This document shows, piece after piece, positions 17,908 to 27,347 of a DNA stretch of 64,000 nt (the stretch's first letter is position 1; each line of letters opens with the position of its first letter). This stretch comes from Murimonas intestini. GTDB lineage: Bacteria > Bacillota > Clostridia > Lachnospirales > Lachnospiraceae. The translations under genes were made by a program, and so were the position numbers. Under the pieces are notes generated by a model. That model saw nothing but the letters and a program-made list of their open reading frames with translations, was not told the DNA's origin and did no database searches. The DNA is taken from NCBI RefSeq assembly GCF_024622195.1, contig NZ_JANKBI010000012.1:123923-187922 (forward strand), given 5' to 3'.

Positions 17908-18444
17908 ATGGGCAGAACATCAGGCAGACCGGCCGGAAGAACTACGGGCGGCCAGCAAAGGACAAGTAGCAGGCGTTACCAGACAAGGACATATATAGAT
18001 GGAAATACCGTCCGCACAGTAGAGACTGAAGTAAGGCCGAGACAGCAGCAGCCAAGAAAAGTACAGAAAGCCGTGAGGCCGGGAACCAGCAAAAGGACGC
18101 GCAGAAACAGGGAAAAGGCCCTGAAGATGGATCTCGGATACGTGGCATTTTTGGCTGTGGCAGCGTCTGTAAGCCTTTTTGTTTGTGTAAACTTCCTGCA
18201 GCTGCAGGCTGAAAGCACATCACACAGAAAGTCTGTAGCGAGTCTGACCAGTGAATACAGTGAGTTAAAGTTAGCAAATGATACCGAATACGAGAGAGCA
18301 TTAGCTTCAGTTGATTTAGAGTACATCAAAGATGTGGCTATGAATAAGCTGGGCATGGTCTACGCAACCCAGGGACAGATCATCACTTATGACAGCCAGG
18401 CTTCTGACTATGTAAGGCAGTATGAAGATGTTCCCACAAAATAG
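17908..18444 (+). CDS. ftsL: FtsL-like septum protein
   Basis: A 178-residue bitopic protein in the ftsL position between rsmH and the division transpeptidase. Residues 1-72 are a very basic, Arg/Gln-rich cytoplasmic region, followed by one membrane helix (LGYVAFLAVAASVSLFVCVNFL, about 76-98) and a coiled coil (about 100-140), ending near the conserved VDLEYIKDVAMNKLGM segment. FtsL helps recruit FtsW/FtsI to the septum. Sequence conservation in this family is poor; assignment rests on topology and context. The cytoplasmic extension is longer than in model species. Confidence 0.8.
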   Translation: MGRTSGRPAGRTTGGQQRTSSRRYQTRTYIDGNTVRTVETEVRPRQQQPRKVQKAVRPGTSKRTRRNREKALKMDLGYVAFLAVAASVSLFVCVNFLQLQAESTSHRKSVASLTSEYSELKLANDTEYERALASVDLEYIKDVAMNKLGMVYATQGQIITYDSQASDYVRQYEDVPTK

Positions 18445-18455
18445 GTGAGGTTTAA

Positions 18456-20591
18456 GTGGCTACAAGAAGAAAAACTAAAAAAAAGAGATTTACACACAAA
18501 ATGCAAATAAAGCTTCTGGCTATATTTGCATTCGTTTTATTAGCACTTGCAATCATAAATATCAGGATTTCATATATTGCCAAGACCAGCGGTGACAAAT
18601 ATACAAAGCAGGTGCTGTCACAGCAGCAGTATGACAGCAGGACGATCCCCTTCAGGAGAGGGGAGATCAGGGACAGAAACGGCACGGTACTGGCAAAAAG
18701 TGAGAAGGTCTATAATCTGGTTCTGGACTGTTATGCAGTCAACCAGAAGGAAGATTACATTGAACCAACAGTCAGGGCTCTTGTCTCCACCATGGGACTG
18801 GACGAGTCAGAGGTGCGCAGCCGGCTCACAAGTGATGAGACGAAAGACAGCCAGTATCAGGTTTTGAAGCGCCAGGTGACAATTGAGGAAAAGCAGGCAT
18901 ATGAAGACTATGTATCCACGGATGCTGAAAAAAAGCTCACTGATGAACAGATCAAGGAGCGGAGGAACATTACGGGAATCTGGTTTGAGGAAAATTATAT
19001 CAGAGAGTATCCCATGAGCACTGTGGCAAGTACAGTAGTTGGATTTTCCAATAACTTAAATGACGGCGTGAGCGGCCTGGAAGTCTGGTATTCAGATGTG
19101 TTAAACGGCGTGAACGGCCGTGAGTTCGGGTATTTGAACGAGGATTCTGAACTGCAGAGAACAATCATTGAGCCGACTAACGGAAACACACTTGTAATGT
19201 CTATTGATACAAATATCCAGCAGGTGGTGGAGAAGTATATCGCCCAATATGAAGCCGAGCACATGGATGGCCCCAGTGATGAGAACGCGGGGCATGGGGC
19301 AAAAAATGTAGGCGTTATCGTGGCTGACTGCAATACAGGCGAGATCCTGGCTATGGCTACAAATAAAGGCTATGACCTGAATGATCCTTTTGACCTGACA
19401 GGCTGGTACAGCGACACAGAAGTGGATAAGATGTCAGAGGAAGACCACAGTAAGGCTCTCAATGAGAGATGGGCCAATTTTACTGTCTCAGAAGCATTTG
19501 AGCCGGGGTCTACCATGAAACCGATCACGGTGTCATATGCACTGGACATCGGGGCAATAACAGATGATGAGTCTTATATGTGTGACGGCGGGGAACAGAT
19601 AACTGACAGGTATATTAAATGTGATAATGTATGGGGGCATGGGATGGAATCCCTGAGTGATGTTATTATGAATTCCTGCAATGACGCCATCATGCAGATA
19701 TCCATGAAGGTGGGGATAGGTAATTTCCTCCAATGTCAAGCGGAGTTTGGGTTTGGACTGAAGACAGGGATCGACCTGCCAAATGAAAATGCGGGTATCC
19801 TGTATACAAAGAATTCTATGCATGAGGTGGAGCTGGCCACAAATGCTTTTGGCCAGGGATTTACCTGCAGCATGATTCAGGAGCTGGCTGCATTTTCTAC
19901 TGTTGTAAACGGCGGATATTATTACCAGCCTCATGTGGTCAGACAGGTGCTGGACCCCAGCGGCGGTGTGGCAAAGACGATTGATCCGGTAGTCCTGAGA
20001 AATCCTATCTCACAGCGCAGCTCATCACTCCTGAGGGATTACCTGGAGAAGGGTGTTTCTGAGGGAACTGGAAGGAGGGCGCGTGTACCGGGGTATCGTG
20101 TAGGCGGCAAGACAGGAACAGCCGAAAAACTTCCGAGAGAAAACGGCAAGTATGTGGTCTCCTTTATAGGAGCAGTGCCTATCAATGACCCTCAGGTTGT
20201 GTGCTATGTGGTTATTGATGAGCCAAATGTGGAAGACCAGACCTTTGGCGGCTTTCCTCAGATCATGTTCAGACAGATCATGACGGAAGTCCTTCCTTAT
20301 ATGAATATATATCCGACAGAGGAAATAACTGATGATCTGCTGAGTGAACTTGGCATAACTCAGGATGAGGCTCTCGCCGGAGGTAATGCCGTACAGAATG
20401 AGACACAAGAGACAAATGAAGACGGCACGCCCGTGGAAGGTGCAGGCAGCGGGGACGGTGTCCAGGGGGATCCGGAAAATCCAGTCGCCCAGCAGGATAA
20501 CCTGCCAGGCCCGCCGGAGGCAAATGAGAATGCCCCTGTGGATGACGGGGCAGAGGGTGTCACTCCTGATGATCTTCAGTTAAACGAGTAA
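18456..20591 (+). CDS. Penicillin-binding protein, division transpeptidase (FtsI/PBP2B type)
   Basis: A 711-residue class B PBP. A short cytoplasmic basic stretch (to ~13) precedes a membrane anchor (~16-38), the dimerization domain and a transpeptidase domain with Ser352-Thr-Met-Lys355, the SCN motif in MNSCNDAIM and Lys552-Thr-Gly554. The last ~85 residues are an acidic, Gly/Pro/Asn-rich tail (EEITDDLLSELG onward) with no PASTA domain. It starts with GTG after AGGTGAGG. It crosslinks septal peptidoglycan with FtsW. A second class B PBP follows directly. Confidence 0.92.
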   Translation: MATRRKTKKKRFTHKMQIKLLAIFAFVLLALAIINIRISYIAKTSGDKYTKQVLSQQQYDSRTIPFRRGEIRDRNGTVLAKSEKVYNLVLDCYAVNQKEDYIEPTVRALVSTMGLDESEVRSRLTSDETKDSQYQVLKRQVTIEEKQAYEDYVSTDAEKKLTDEQIKERRNITGIWFEENYIREYPMSTVASTVVGFSNNLNDGVSGLEVWYSDVLNGVNGREFGYLNEDSELQRTIIEPTNGNTLVMSIDTNIQQVVEKYIAQYEAEHMDGPSDENAGHGAKNVGVIVADCNTGEILAMATNKGYDLNDPFDLTGWYSDTEVDKMSEEDHSKALNERWANFTVSEAFEPGSTMKPITVSYALDIGAITDDESYMCDGGEQITDRYIKCDNVWGHGMESLSDVIMNSCNDAIMQISMKVGIGNFLQCQAEFGFGLKTGIDLPNENAGILYTKNSMHEVELATNAFGQGFTCSMIQELAAFSTVVNGGYYYQPHVVRQVLDPSGGVAKTIDPVVLRNPISQRSSSLLRDYLEKGVSEGTGRRARVPGYRVGGKTGTAEKLPRENGKYVVSFIGAVPINDPQVVCYVVIDEPNVEDQTFGGFPQIMFRQIMTEVLPYMNIYPTEEITDDLLSELGITQDEALAGGNAVQNETQETNEDGTPVEGAGSGDGVQGDPENPVAQQDNLPGPPEANENAPVDDGAEGVTPDDLQLNE

Positions 20592-20616
20592 TAAGAGATT
20601 GGATATAAATTAACAT

Positions 20617-20668
20617 AACCTCATAAAAGCGAAAATACATTATAGTAAAGCTTTTATGAGGTTTTTTT
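20617..20668 (+). terminator. Hairpin covering the ribosome site of the second PBP gene
   Basis: AACCTCATAAAAGC (20617-20630) pairs with GCTTTTATGAGGTT (20650-20663), followed by TTTTT and the ATG at 20669. It has the shape of an intrinsic terminator, and its 3' arm holds the only Shine-Dalgarno-like GAGG, so it could reduce both read-through and translation of the next gene. Confidence 0.7.
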
Positions 20669-22420
20669 ATGCTGAATATCAAGACTTACCATAAAAAGAA
20701 AATCGTAGTGGTCTTCACGCTCTGTTTTGGCGTGCTCATTTTCCTTGTGGGCAGGCTGGGATATCTGATGCTTTTCCAGTCCGACTACTACAGCCAGAAA
20801 GCACAGGAGCTGCACGAGAGGGAGAGGGATATAAAGGCAGCCAGAGGGAAGATCATAGACGCTACGGGGAAGGTGCTGGCTACAAATAAGACGGTCTGCA
20901 CCATATCAGTCATCCACAGCCAGCTGAAGGAGCCTGATAAGGTGGTTGAAGTTCTGTCTAAGGAGCTTGGGCTCTCAGAAGAAAAAGTGAGAAAGAGAGT
21001 GGAAAAGGTCACCTCGATCGAGCGTGTGATGACAAATGTGGAAAAAGAAGTGGGGGACCGTATCAGGGAATATGATCTGGCAGGGGTAAAAATCGATGAG
21101 GATTTTAAAAGGTATTATCCCCTGGATGATCTGGCCAGCAAGGTGCTGGGCTTTACAGGAAGTGATAACCAGGGGATCGTGGGCCTGGAGGTACAGTATG
21201 AGGATGTATTAAAGGGGGATGACGGGCAGATCCTGACAATGACAGATGCAAGAGGCGTAGAACTGCCGGACGCAGGGGAAGGGCGTCTTGAGCCGGTGGC
21301 GGGGAATGACCTGTACATAAGCCTGGACAGCAACATCCAGAAATATATAGAACAGGAAGCCCTGAAGGTAAAAGAACAAAAAAGCGCTGACAGCGTTTCA
21401 GTCATTGTAATGCGTCCGTCCAACGGGGAGATCCTGGGAATGACAAATGTGCCGGAATTTAACCTGAATGAACCGTTTACACTGAATGTAGATTCTTCAT
21501 CAATGTCGGACAAGGAAAAGCAGGATGCCCTGAACCAGATGTGGAGGAACGGGTGCATTAACGACACATACGAGCCGGGATCTACTTTTAAGATCATCAC
21601 AGCGGCAGCAGGGCTGGAGGAGGGGGTGGTCAGCCTGAATGACCAGTTTTCCTGTCCTGGATTCAAGATTGTGGAAGACAGGAGGATCCACTGCCACAAG
21701 AGAGCCGGACATGGGGCTGAGACGTTTCTGCAGGGAGCCATGAACTCCTGCAACCCTGTTTTTATTGAAGTGGGGCTGAGACTTGGAGTGGACAATTATT
21801 TTAAGTATTTTGAACAGTTCGGCCTGATGGATAAAACAGGGATAGACCTGCCCGGTGAAGCCGGGACCATCATGCACAAAAAGGAGAATGTGGGAGAAGT
21901 AGAGCTGGCGACAATCTCATTCGGGCAGTCATTTCAGATCACACCGATCCAGCTGGCAGCCACAGCCGCCTCCATAGTGAACGGGGGGAAGAGGATAACG
22001 CCGCACTTTGGCGTAGAGGTGCGTGACCAGGATAACGCGCTGGTAGAGGTATGCCAGTATCCTGTGGGGGACCAGATCATATCTGAAGAGACATCGAAGA
22101 CTATGCAGTATATCCTGGAAAACGTAGTTGACGGTGGATCAGGAAAAAATGCTTACATCGAGGGATATCATATCGGGGGCAAGACGGCCACCTCCCAGAC
22201 CCTGCCCCGAAGCGCCAACAAATATATATCATCCTTTGTGGGATTTGCACCCATGGATGATCCCCAAGTGCTGGTTCTGCTAATTATCAATAATCCCCAG
22301 GGAGTCTACTATGGAGGTACGATAGCGGCTCCTGTTGTAAAAGAGATATTTTCCAACATCCTTCCCTATCTGGGAGTTGAAAGAGATCCTGTAACAGAGG
22401 CAGAGAGTGAGACGAATTAA
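20669..22420 (+). CDS. Class B penicillin-binding protein (FtsI/SpoVD type), KTA variant
   Basis: A 583-residue transpeptidase with an N-terminal anchor (about 10-32), dimerization domain and catalytic domain. The SxxK motif is Ser305-Thr-Phe-Lys308 and the SxN motif is in MNSCNPVF. The third motif, normally KTG, reads Lys505-Thr-Ala507 (GGKTATSQ). There is no PASTA domain. It is likely the sporulation or second division PBP paired with the one upstream. Its translation start sits directly after a terminator-like hairpin. Which of the two is vegetative cannot be told from sequence. Confidence 0.9.
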   Translation: MLNIKTYHKKKIVVVFTLCFGVLIFLVGRLGYLMLFQSDYYSQKAQELHERERDIKAARGKIIDATGKVLATNKTVCTISVIHSQLKEPDKVVEVLSKELGLSEEKVRKRVEKVTSIERVMTNVEKEVGDRIREYDLAGVKIDEDFKRYYPLDDLASKVLGFTGSDNQGIVGLEVQYEDVLKGDDGQILTMTDARGVELPDAGEGRLEPVAGNDLYISLDSNIQKYIEQEALKVKEQKSADSVSVIVMRPSNGEILGMTNVPEFNLNEPFTLNVDSSSMSDKEKQDALNQMWRNGCINDTYEPGSTFKIITAAAGLEEGVVSLNDQFSCPGFKIVEDRRIHCHKRAGHGAETFLQGAMNSCNPVFIEVGLRLGVDNYFKYFEQFGLMDKTGIDLPGEAGTIMHKKENVGEVELATISFGQSFQITPIQLAATAASIVNGGKRITPHFGVEVRDQDNALVEVCQYPVGDQIISEETSKTMQYILENVVDGGSGKNAYIEGYHIGGKTATSQTLPRSANKYISSFVGFAPMDDPQVLVLLIINNPQGVYYGGTIAAPVVKEIFSNILPYLGVERDPVTEAESETN

Positions 22421-22465
22421 TAGTTGAATAATAAAGCAAAAAGCTATATACTAATAACAAGTATG

Positions 22466-22503
22466 TCCGGACGCAGGAGGGGTTTGTAAGGCCTGCGTCC
22501 GGA
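22466..22503 (+). other. GC-rich hairpin without U-run
   Basis: TCCGGACGCAGG pairs perfectly with CCTGCGTCCGGA across a 14-base loop between the second PBP gene and mraY. No T-run follows, so it may stabilise or mark a processing site on the mRNA rather than terminate it. Confidence 0.5.
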
Positions 22504-22530
22504 TAAAATGAAGAAAATAAGAGGTGTGAA

Positions 22531-23496
22531 ATGATAATAGGTACAGAAGTGATAATCCCATTGTTAGTGGCATTTGCGATCAGCGTGGCATTAAGCCCGT
22601 TTGTGATTCCATTCCTGAGGAAGCTCAAAGTAGGGCAGACAGAGAGAAAAGAAGGCGTGCAGTCCCATCTGAAAAAGGCAGGAACGCCTACCATGGGAGG
22701 GCTGATCATTCTGATAAGCATCCTGGTGACATCCCTGTTTTTTATTGGAGATTACCCGCAGATCATACCGGTCCTGTTTCTGACACTGGGATATGGTATC
22801 ATCGGTTTTCTGGATGACTACCTGAAGGTAGTCTTAAAGAGGTCTGATGGTCTTATGCCTATGCAGAAAATGATCGGCCAGATAGTAGTAGCCACTATTT
22901 TTCTGGTATACCTGCTGATTGCAGACAGAGACAGCCTGTCTATCCTGATCCCCTTCAGCGGCGGAGAGTATTTTGACAGCCTCTGGCTGGCAGTACCCAT
23001 GCTTTACATAGCAGTGCTGGGGACAGTGAACGGCGTGAACTTTACAGATGGTCTTGATGGACTTGCTACAGGCGTGACCACTATGGTGGCAGTATTTTTT
23101 ACGATCGTTTCCATTGCGCTTGGGGGAGGGATACAGCCTATCACAGCGGCAGTTGCAGGCGCCCTGCTTGGATTCCTGCTCTTTAACGTGCATCCGGCCC
23201 AGGTATTTATGGGCGATACGGGATCTCTCGCCCTTGGGGGATTTGTCTCAGGATGTGCCTATATGCTTAAGATGCCCTGGATCATACTGATCGTGGGTCT
23301 GATATATCTTGTTGAAGTGATCTCCGTAATGCTTCAGGTCACTTATTTTAAAAAAACAGGCGGAAAGAGACTGTTTAAAATGGCCCCTATCCACCATCAT
23401 TTTGAGCTGTGCGGATGGTCTGAGACAAGAGTAGTAGCTGTCTTTACAGTCATCACGGCCCTGCTCTGCCTGGTGGGGCTTGTGATCTTATCCTAA
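22531..23496 (+). CDS. mraY: Phospho-MurNAc-pentapeptide translocase MraY
   Basis: A 321-residue membrane enzyme that transfers phospho-MurNAc-pentapeptide from UDP to undecaprenyl phosphate, giving lipid I. About ten membrane segments are seen. Family motifs: GTPTMGGL (residues ~51-58), FLDDYLKV (~91-98), the VNFTDGLDGLATG loop (~169-181), FMGDTGSLALGG (~228-239) and the MAPIHHHFELCGW signature (~286-298). The ATG follows AGAGGTG. Confidence 0.97.
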   Translation: MIIGTEVIIPLLVAFAISVALSPFVIPFLRKLKVGQTERKEGVQSHLKKAGTPTMGGLIILISILVTSLFFIGDYPQIIPVLFLTLGYGIIGFLDDYLKVVLKRSDGLMPMQKMIGQIVVATIFLVYLLIADRDSLSILIPFSGGEYFDSLWLAVPMLYIAVLGTVNGVNFTDGLDGLATGVTTMVAVFFTIVSIALGGGIQPITAAVAGALLGFLLFNVHPAQVFMGDTGSLALGGFVSGCAYMLKMPWIILIVGLIYLVEVISVMLQVTYFKKTGGKRLFKMAPIHHHFELCGWSETRVVAVFTVITALLCLVGLVILS

Positions 23497-23533
23497 GATA
23501 CTGAACAGTTGCGAAAACAGGAGGAATAAGGAA

Positions 23534-24889
23534 GTGGAATTAAAAGGGAAAAAAGTTCTTGTGTACGGCACCGGAAAAAGCGGCATCGGTGCGGCAGAAC
23601 TTCTGGAAAAGGTGCAGGCGCAGCCTGTGCTGTTTGATGAAAATGATAAGCTGACTCTTGAGGATGTAAAGTCAAAGCTCCCTGCAGACAGCCATGCAGG
23701 TGTGATACTTGGAAAATTAAAAGAAGATGAGCTGGATCAGTTCGACCTGTGCATCATGAGCCCGGGAGTGCCTACAGACCTGCCCCTGGTAAATGAGATC
23801 AGGAGCAGGGGGATCAGGATCTGGGGAGAAGTGGAGCTGGCGTATGAGAACAGTAAAGGGGATGTTCTGGCTATAACAGGCACAAACGGAAAAACCACCA
23901 CGACCAGCCTTTTGGGGGATATCATGAGGCAGCATACGTCATCTGTATATGTGGTGGGAAATATAGGGAACCCCTATACCGACATAGCTCTTAAGACCGG
24001 GGAGGATACCGTGACAGTGGCCGAGATCAGCAGCTTCCAGCTGGAGACTATTGAAAAATTCAGGCCAAAGGTAAGCGCCATATTAAATATTACCCCGGAT
24101 CATCTCAACCGCCATCACACCATGGAGGAATACATAAGGGTAAAGGAGAGCATCACTGTAAACCAGACAGAGGAAGATACCTGCGTGCTCAATTATGAGG
24201 ATGACGTCCTCCGTGAGTTTGGTAAAAATGTGAAGGCAGAAGTAATATTTTTCAGCAGCCTGCGTACATTAGAGAAGGGCCTATATCTGAAAGACGGCAG
24301 CATCATGTATAACAGCGGGACAGAAGAGACAGAAGTCTGCAGGACATCAGAGCTGAATATCCTGGGACGCCATAACCATGAAAATGTAATGGCAGCCGTG
24401 GGGATGGCTCTGGCATATGGTGTGCCTCTGGAGGAGATCAGGCGTGCTGCCAGGCAGTTCAAAGCTGTGGAGCACAGGATCGAATTTGTAGAGGAAAAGA
24501 ACGGAGTCGCTTATTATAATGACTCCAAAGGGACGAATCCCGATGCGGCCATAAAGGGAATACAGGCCATGGACCGCCCCACAGTCCTCATCGGAGGAGG
24601 ATATGACAAAGGTTCTTCCTATGAGGAATGGATCAGGTCTTTTGACGGGAAAGTCAGGAAGCTGGTGCTTCTGGGCGAGACGAAGGAGAAAATAGCAGAA
24701 GCCGCCAATAAGTGCGGATTTACAGATATAATATTTGCAGAAACCTTAGAGGAAGCAGTTGATATCTGCGCAGGGGAGGCAAGGACGGGGGATGCCGTTC
24801 TGCTCTCACCGGCATGTGCCAGCTGGGATATGTTCCCGAGCTATGAAGTCAGGGGACAGATGTTTAAAGAGTATGTGAGAAAGCTTTAA
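23534..24889 (+). CDS. murD: UDP-MurNAc-L-alanine:D-glutamate ligase MurD
   Basis: A 451-residue cytoplasmic Mur ligase adding D-Glu to UDP-MurNAc-L-Ala. The N-terminal GTGKSGIGAAELL Rossmann-like motif, the P-loop ITGTNGKTTTTSLLG (~113-127), ITPDHLNRHHTMEEY and the NDSKGTNPDAAIKGI signature (~327-341) identify it. The start is GTG at 23534. It lies 37 bases after mraY and before ftsW, the usual dcw order; murE and murF are absent here and must lie elsewhere. Confidence 0.96.
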   Translation: MELKGKKVLVYGTGKSGIGAAELLEKVQAQPVLFDENDKLTLEDVKSKLPADSHAGVILGKLKEDELDQFDLCIMSPGVPTDLPLVNEIRSRGIRIWGEVELAYENSKGDVLAITGTNGKTTTTSLLGDIMRQHTSSVYVVGNIGNPYTDIALKTGEDTVTVAEISSFQLETIEKFRPKVSAILNITPDHLNRHHTMEEYIRVKESITVNQTEEDTCVLNYEDDVLREFGKNVKAEVIFFSSLRTLEKGLYLKDGSIMYNSGTEETEVCRTSELNILGRHNHENVMAAVGMALAYGVPLEEIRRAARQFKAVEHRIEFVEEKNGVAYYNDSKGTNPDAAIKGIQAMDRPTVLIGGGYDKGSSYEEWIRSFDGKVRKLVLLGETKEKIAEAANKCGFTDIIFAETLEEAVDICAGEARTGDAVLLSPACASWDMFPSYEVRGQMFKEYVRKL

Positions 24890-24910
24890 AACCTTTAAGG
24901 AGTGGATGCC

Positions 24911-25993
24911 ATGAACAAAGCAGTGAAAAAGCAGGATTACACCCTTCTGATAATAGTGCTCTTTCTCGTAGGCTTTGGGCTGGTGACACTCTACAGCACG
25001 AGCGCATGGAATGGGCAGGTCAAATTCGATGACGCTGCCTATTATTTTAAGAAGCAGCTGTTTGCCACCATTCTGGGGGTGGCAGCCATGTACATGATCT
25101 CCTGTATGGATTACCACATTTTTATAAAGCTGGCAATTCCGGGTTATATTGTGTCCCTGGCTCTTTCGGGAGCCGTGCTGCTGGTCGGGGATTCCTATAA
25201 CGGCTCTAAGCGCTGGCTGTCCCTGGGGCCTCTATCGTTTCAGCCGGCAGAGTTTGCTAAGCTGGCTGTTATTTTATTTCTGGCCTACATGATCAGCAGC
25301 CAGAAGAAAAAGCACAAGAATTTTTTTGTCATGTGTATGGTAATGGTGCTGGTGCTTCCCATCGTGGCTCTTGTGGGAACAAATAACCTGAGTACTGCTA
25401 TCATTATACTGGGAATCGCAGTGATCATGGTCTTTATATCGAATCCCAGGTATCTCCCCTTCATATGGGTGGGAGGAGGAGGAATAGGATTCATCGGGAT
25501 ATTCCTCAGTATGGAGTCATACAGGCTGGAGAGGCTGGCCATCTGGAAAAATCCGGAGGCTTATGAGAAAGGATATCAGACAATACAGGGTCTGTATGCC
25601 ATAGGTTCCGGAGGCCTCTTCGGCAAGGGGCTGGGGGAGAGCATCCAGAAGCTGGGGTTTGTACCTGAAGCCCAGAATGACATGATATTTTCCATTATCT
25701 GCGAAGAGCTTGGCCTGGCAGGCGCTGCTATACTGATCATTGTTTTTATGGTGCTTATATGGAGGTTTATGGTGGTGGCCACACATGCCCAGGATCTTTT
25801 CGGAGCGCTGGTGGCTGCGGGAGTCATGGGACATATAGCCATCCAGGTCATGCTGAATGTGGCTGTTGTCACCAACACGATACCCAATACAGGGATCACG
25901 CTTCCTTTTATCAGCTATGGAGGCACTTCGGTACTTTTTCTCCTGGCTGAGATGGGGCTGGTCTTGAGCGTGAGCAGATGGCAGAAATCTTAA
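24911..25993 (+). CDS. ftsW: FtsW/SpoVE peptidoglycan polymerase
   Basis: A 360-residue SEDS-family protein with about ten membrane segments, the septal glycosyltransferase that works with a class B PBP. Seen motifs include LYSTSAWNGQ near residue 25, the KRWLSLGPLSFQPAEFAKLA segment containing the SEDS-type QPAE (~98-118), YQTIQGLYAIGSGGLFGKGLGES (~218-240), and TGITLPFISYGGTSVLFLLAEMGLVLS near the C-terminus. The ATG at 24911 is eight bases after AAGGAG; an in-frame GTG lies nine bases earlier. Sporulation (SpoVE) and vegetative (FtsW) roles are not separable by eye. Confidence 0.95.
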   Translation: MNKAVKKQDYTLLIIVLFLVGFGLVTLYSTSAWNGQVKFDDAAYYFKKQLFATILGVAAMYMISCMDYHIFIKLAIPGYIVSLALSGAVLLVGDSYNGSKRWLSLGPLSFQPAEFAKLAVILFLAYMISSQKKKHKNFFVMCMVMVLVLPIVALVGTNNLSTAIIILGIAVIMVFISNPRYLPFIWVGGGGIGFIGIFLSMESYRLERLAIWKNPEAYEKGYQTIQGLYAIGSGGLFGKGLGESIQKLGFVPEAQNDMIFSIICEELGLAGAAILIIVFMVLIWRFMVVATHAQDLFGALVAAGVMGHIAIQVMLNVAVVTNTIPNTGITLPFISYGGTSVLFLLAEMGLVLSVSRWQKS

Positions 25994-26056
25994 TGCGCAA
26001 AATCATTTCTCCTGCATATAATAGGATATAGGGCTGAAATTTGGAGGAGACATACG

Positions 26057-27328
26057 TTGTGTATTGAAGTTCAGGGCGGCCATGCGCTGCACGGGGAAAT
26101 CTGTATTCAGGGATCTAAAAATGCCGCTCTGCCTATTATCGCCGGAGCGCTGCTGCATGATGGAATTACCGTACTCCATAATTGTCCAAGAATACTGGAT
26201 GTTATGTATATGGTTCAGATACTTAGAGAGATGGGCTGCCGGGCTGAATTTGAAGGAAGCAGCCTGAGGATTGACGCCAGCGGGACAGATTCTTATACAG
26301 TTCCGTTTGGATGCGCATCCATGATGCGCTGTTCCATTGTACTGCTGGGGAGTCTGCTGGGAAGGTTTAAGAGGGCTGTCCTTCCGTATCCGGGAGGCTG
26401 TACCATAGGTGCCAGGCCCATAGACCTGCATCTGGATGCTCTGAGGAAGATGAACGCTTCCATTGAAGAAGAGGGAGAAGTCCTGAATGCATGGACAGCA
26501 AGGCTGACCGGGACAAAAGTGAACCTGGCATTTCCAAGTGTGGGAGCCACGGAAAATGCGGTTTTGGCTGCAGTGCTGGCCAGGGGTGAGACAGAGATCA
26601 TTAATGCGGCGAGAGAGCCGGAGATACAGCAGCTTTGTGAATTTTTGACAGCAAAAGGGGCAAGGATAACAGGGACCGGAACAGGGCATCTGAAGATCCG
26701 GGGCGTGGAAAGCCTGACGGACAGTGAATATGAGCTGATGCCTGACAGGATAGTCACTGGAACATATCTGCTGGCAGCCGCGGCCACAAGGGGAAGTATC
26801 GTCATAGAGAAGGCTCCTGTTGACCAGCTGGATTCTTTTCTTGATATTTTGAAGGAAGCGGGAGGCAGGTACCGGCTGGAGGAGCCGCCCGGCAAAGGAA
26901 GCCATCCCATGCTTATTTTTGAAGGAAAAGATGCCTGCCTTCCTGTGAGGGAGGTGGAGACGGCCGTATATCCGGGATTTCCCACGGATCTGCAGTCACC
27001 TCTTATGGCAGTTCTGGCAAAGGCGGAAGGGGAGAGCGTGATCCGGGAGAATGTGTTTGAAAACAGGTTCCAGTCTGCGGAGCTGTTAAATGCCATGGGA
27101 GCCAGGATCAGTACGGCGGGACGCACTGCAAGGATAACGGGAGTGAAAGAACTATATGGGAAGACTGTGAGTGCGCCTGACCTCAGAGGCGGAGCTGCAC
27201 TTGTGATCGCCGGCCTGTGCGCGAGAGGAAGTACTGTCATCTCGAACGAACATTTCATTGGCCGGGGATATGAAGACATAACAGGCGATTTAAGAAAGCT
27301 GGGTGCAAAGATCTGGCGGACGGATTAA
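26057..27328 (+). CDS. murA: UDP-GlcNAc 1-carboxyvinyltransferase MurA
   Basis: A 423-residue cytoplasmic enzyme that adds enolpyruvate from PEP to UDP-GlcNAc, the first committed peptidoglycan step. The catalytic Cys115 is in place in YPGGCTIGARPIDLH, so fosfomycin sensitivity is expected by family knowledge. The opening GGHALHGEICIQGSKNAALPI and the C-terminal DLRGGAALVIAGL are also typical. The start is TTG at 26057, eight bases after GGAGGA; no better ATG exists. Its position between ftsW and divIB, where murG and murB stand in Bacillus, is unusual. Confidence 0.95.
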   Translation: MCIEVQGGHALHGEICIQGSKNAALPIIAGALLHDGITVLHNCPRILDVMYMVQILREMGCRAEFEGSSLRIDASGTDSYTVPFGCASMMRCSIVLLGSLLGRFKRAVLPYPGGCTIGARPIDLHLDALRKMNASIEEEGEVLNAWTARLTGTKVNLAFPSVGATENAVLAAVLARGETEIINAAREPEIQQLCEFLTAKGARITGTGTGHLKIRGVESLTDSEYELMPDRIVTGTYLLAAAATRGSIVIEKAPVDQLDSFLDILKEAGGRYRLEEPPGKGSHPMLIFEGKDACLPVREVETAVYPGFPTDLQSPLMAVLAKAEGESVIRENVFENRFQSAELLNAMGARISTAGRTARITGVKELYGKTVSAPDLRGGAALVIAGLCARGSTVISNEHFIGRGYEDITGDLRKLGAKIWRTD

Positions 27329-27347
27329 AAAGGACACAGGTGATAGT

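Noticed and set aside
21115..21795. 226-codon reverse frame
   Set aside because: Antisense to the second PBP gene and without signals.
22466..22503. Terminator between second PBP and mraY
   Set aside because: Strong stem but no T-run on the downstream side; kept only as an mRNA hairpin.
26293..27279. 328-codon open frame on the reverse strand
   Set aside because: It lies antisense to murA, has no ribosome site and its composition is that of a mirror frame; murA carries all catalytic motifs.
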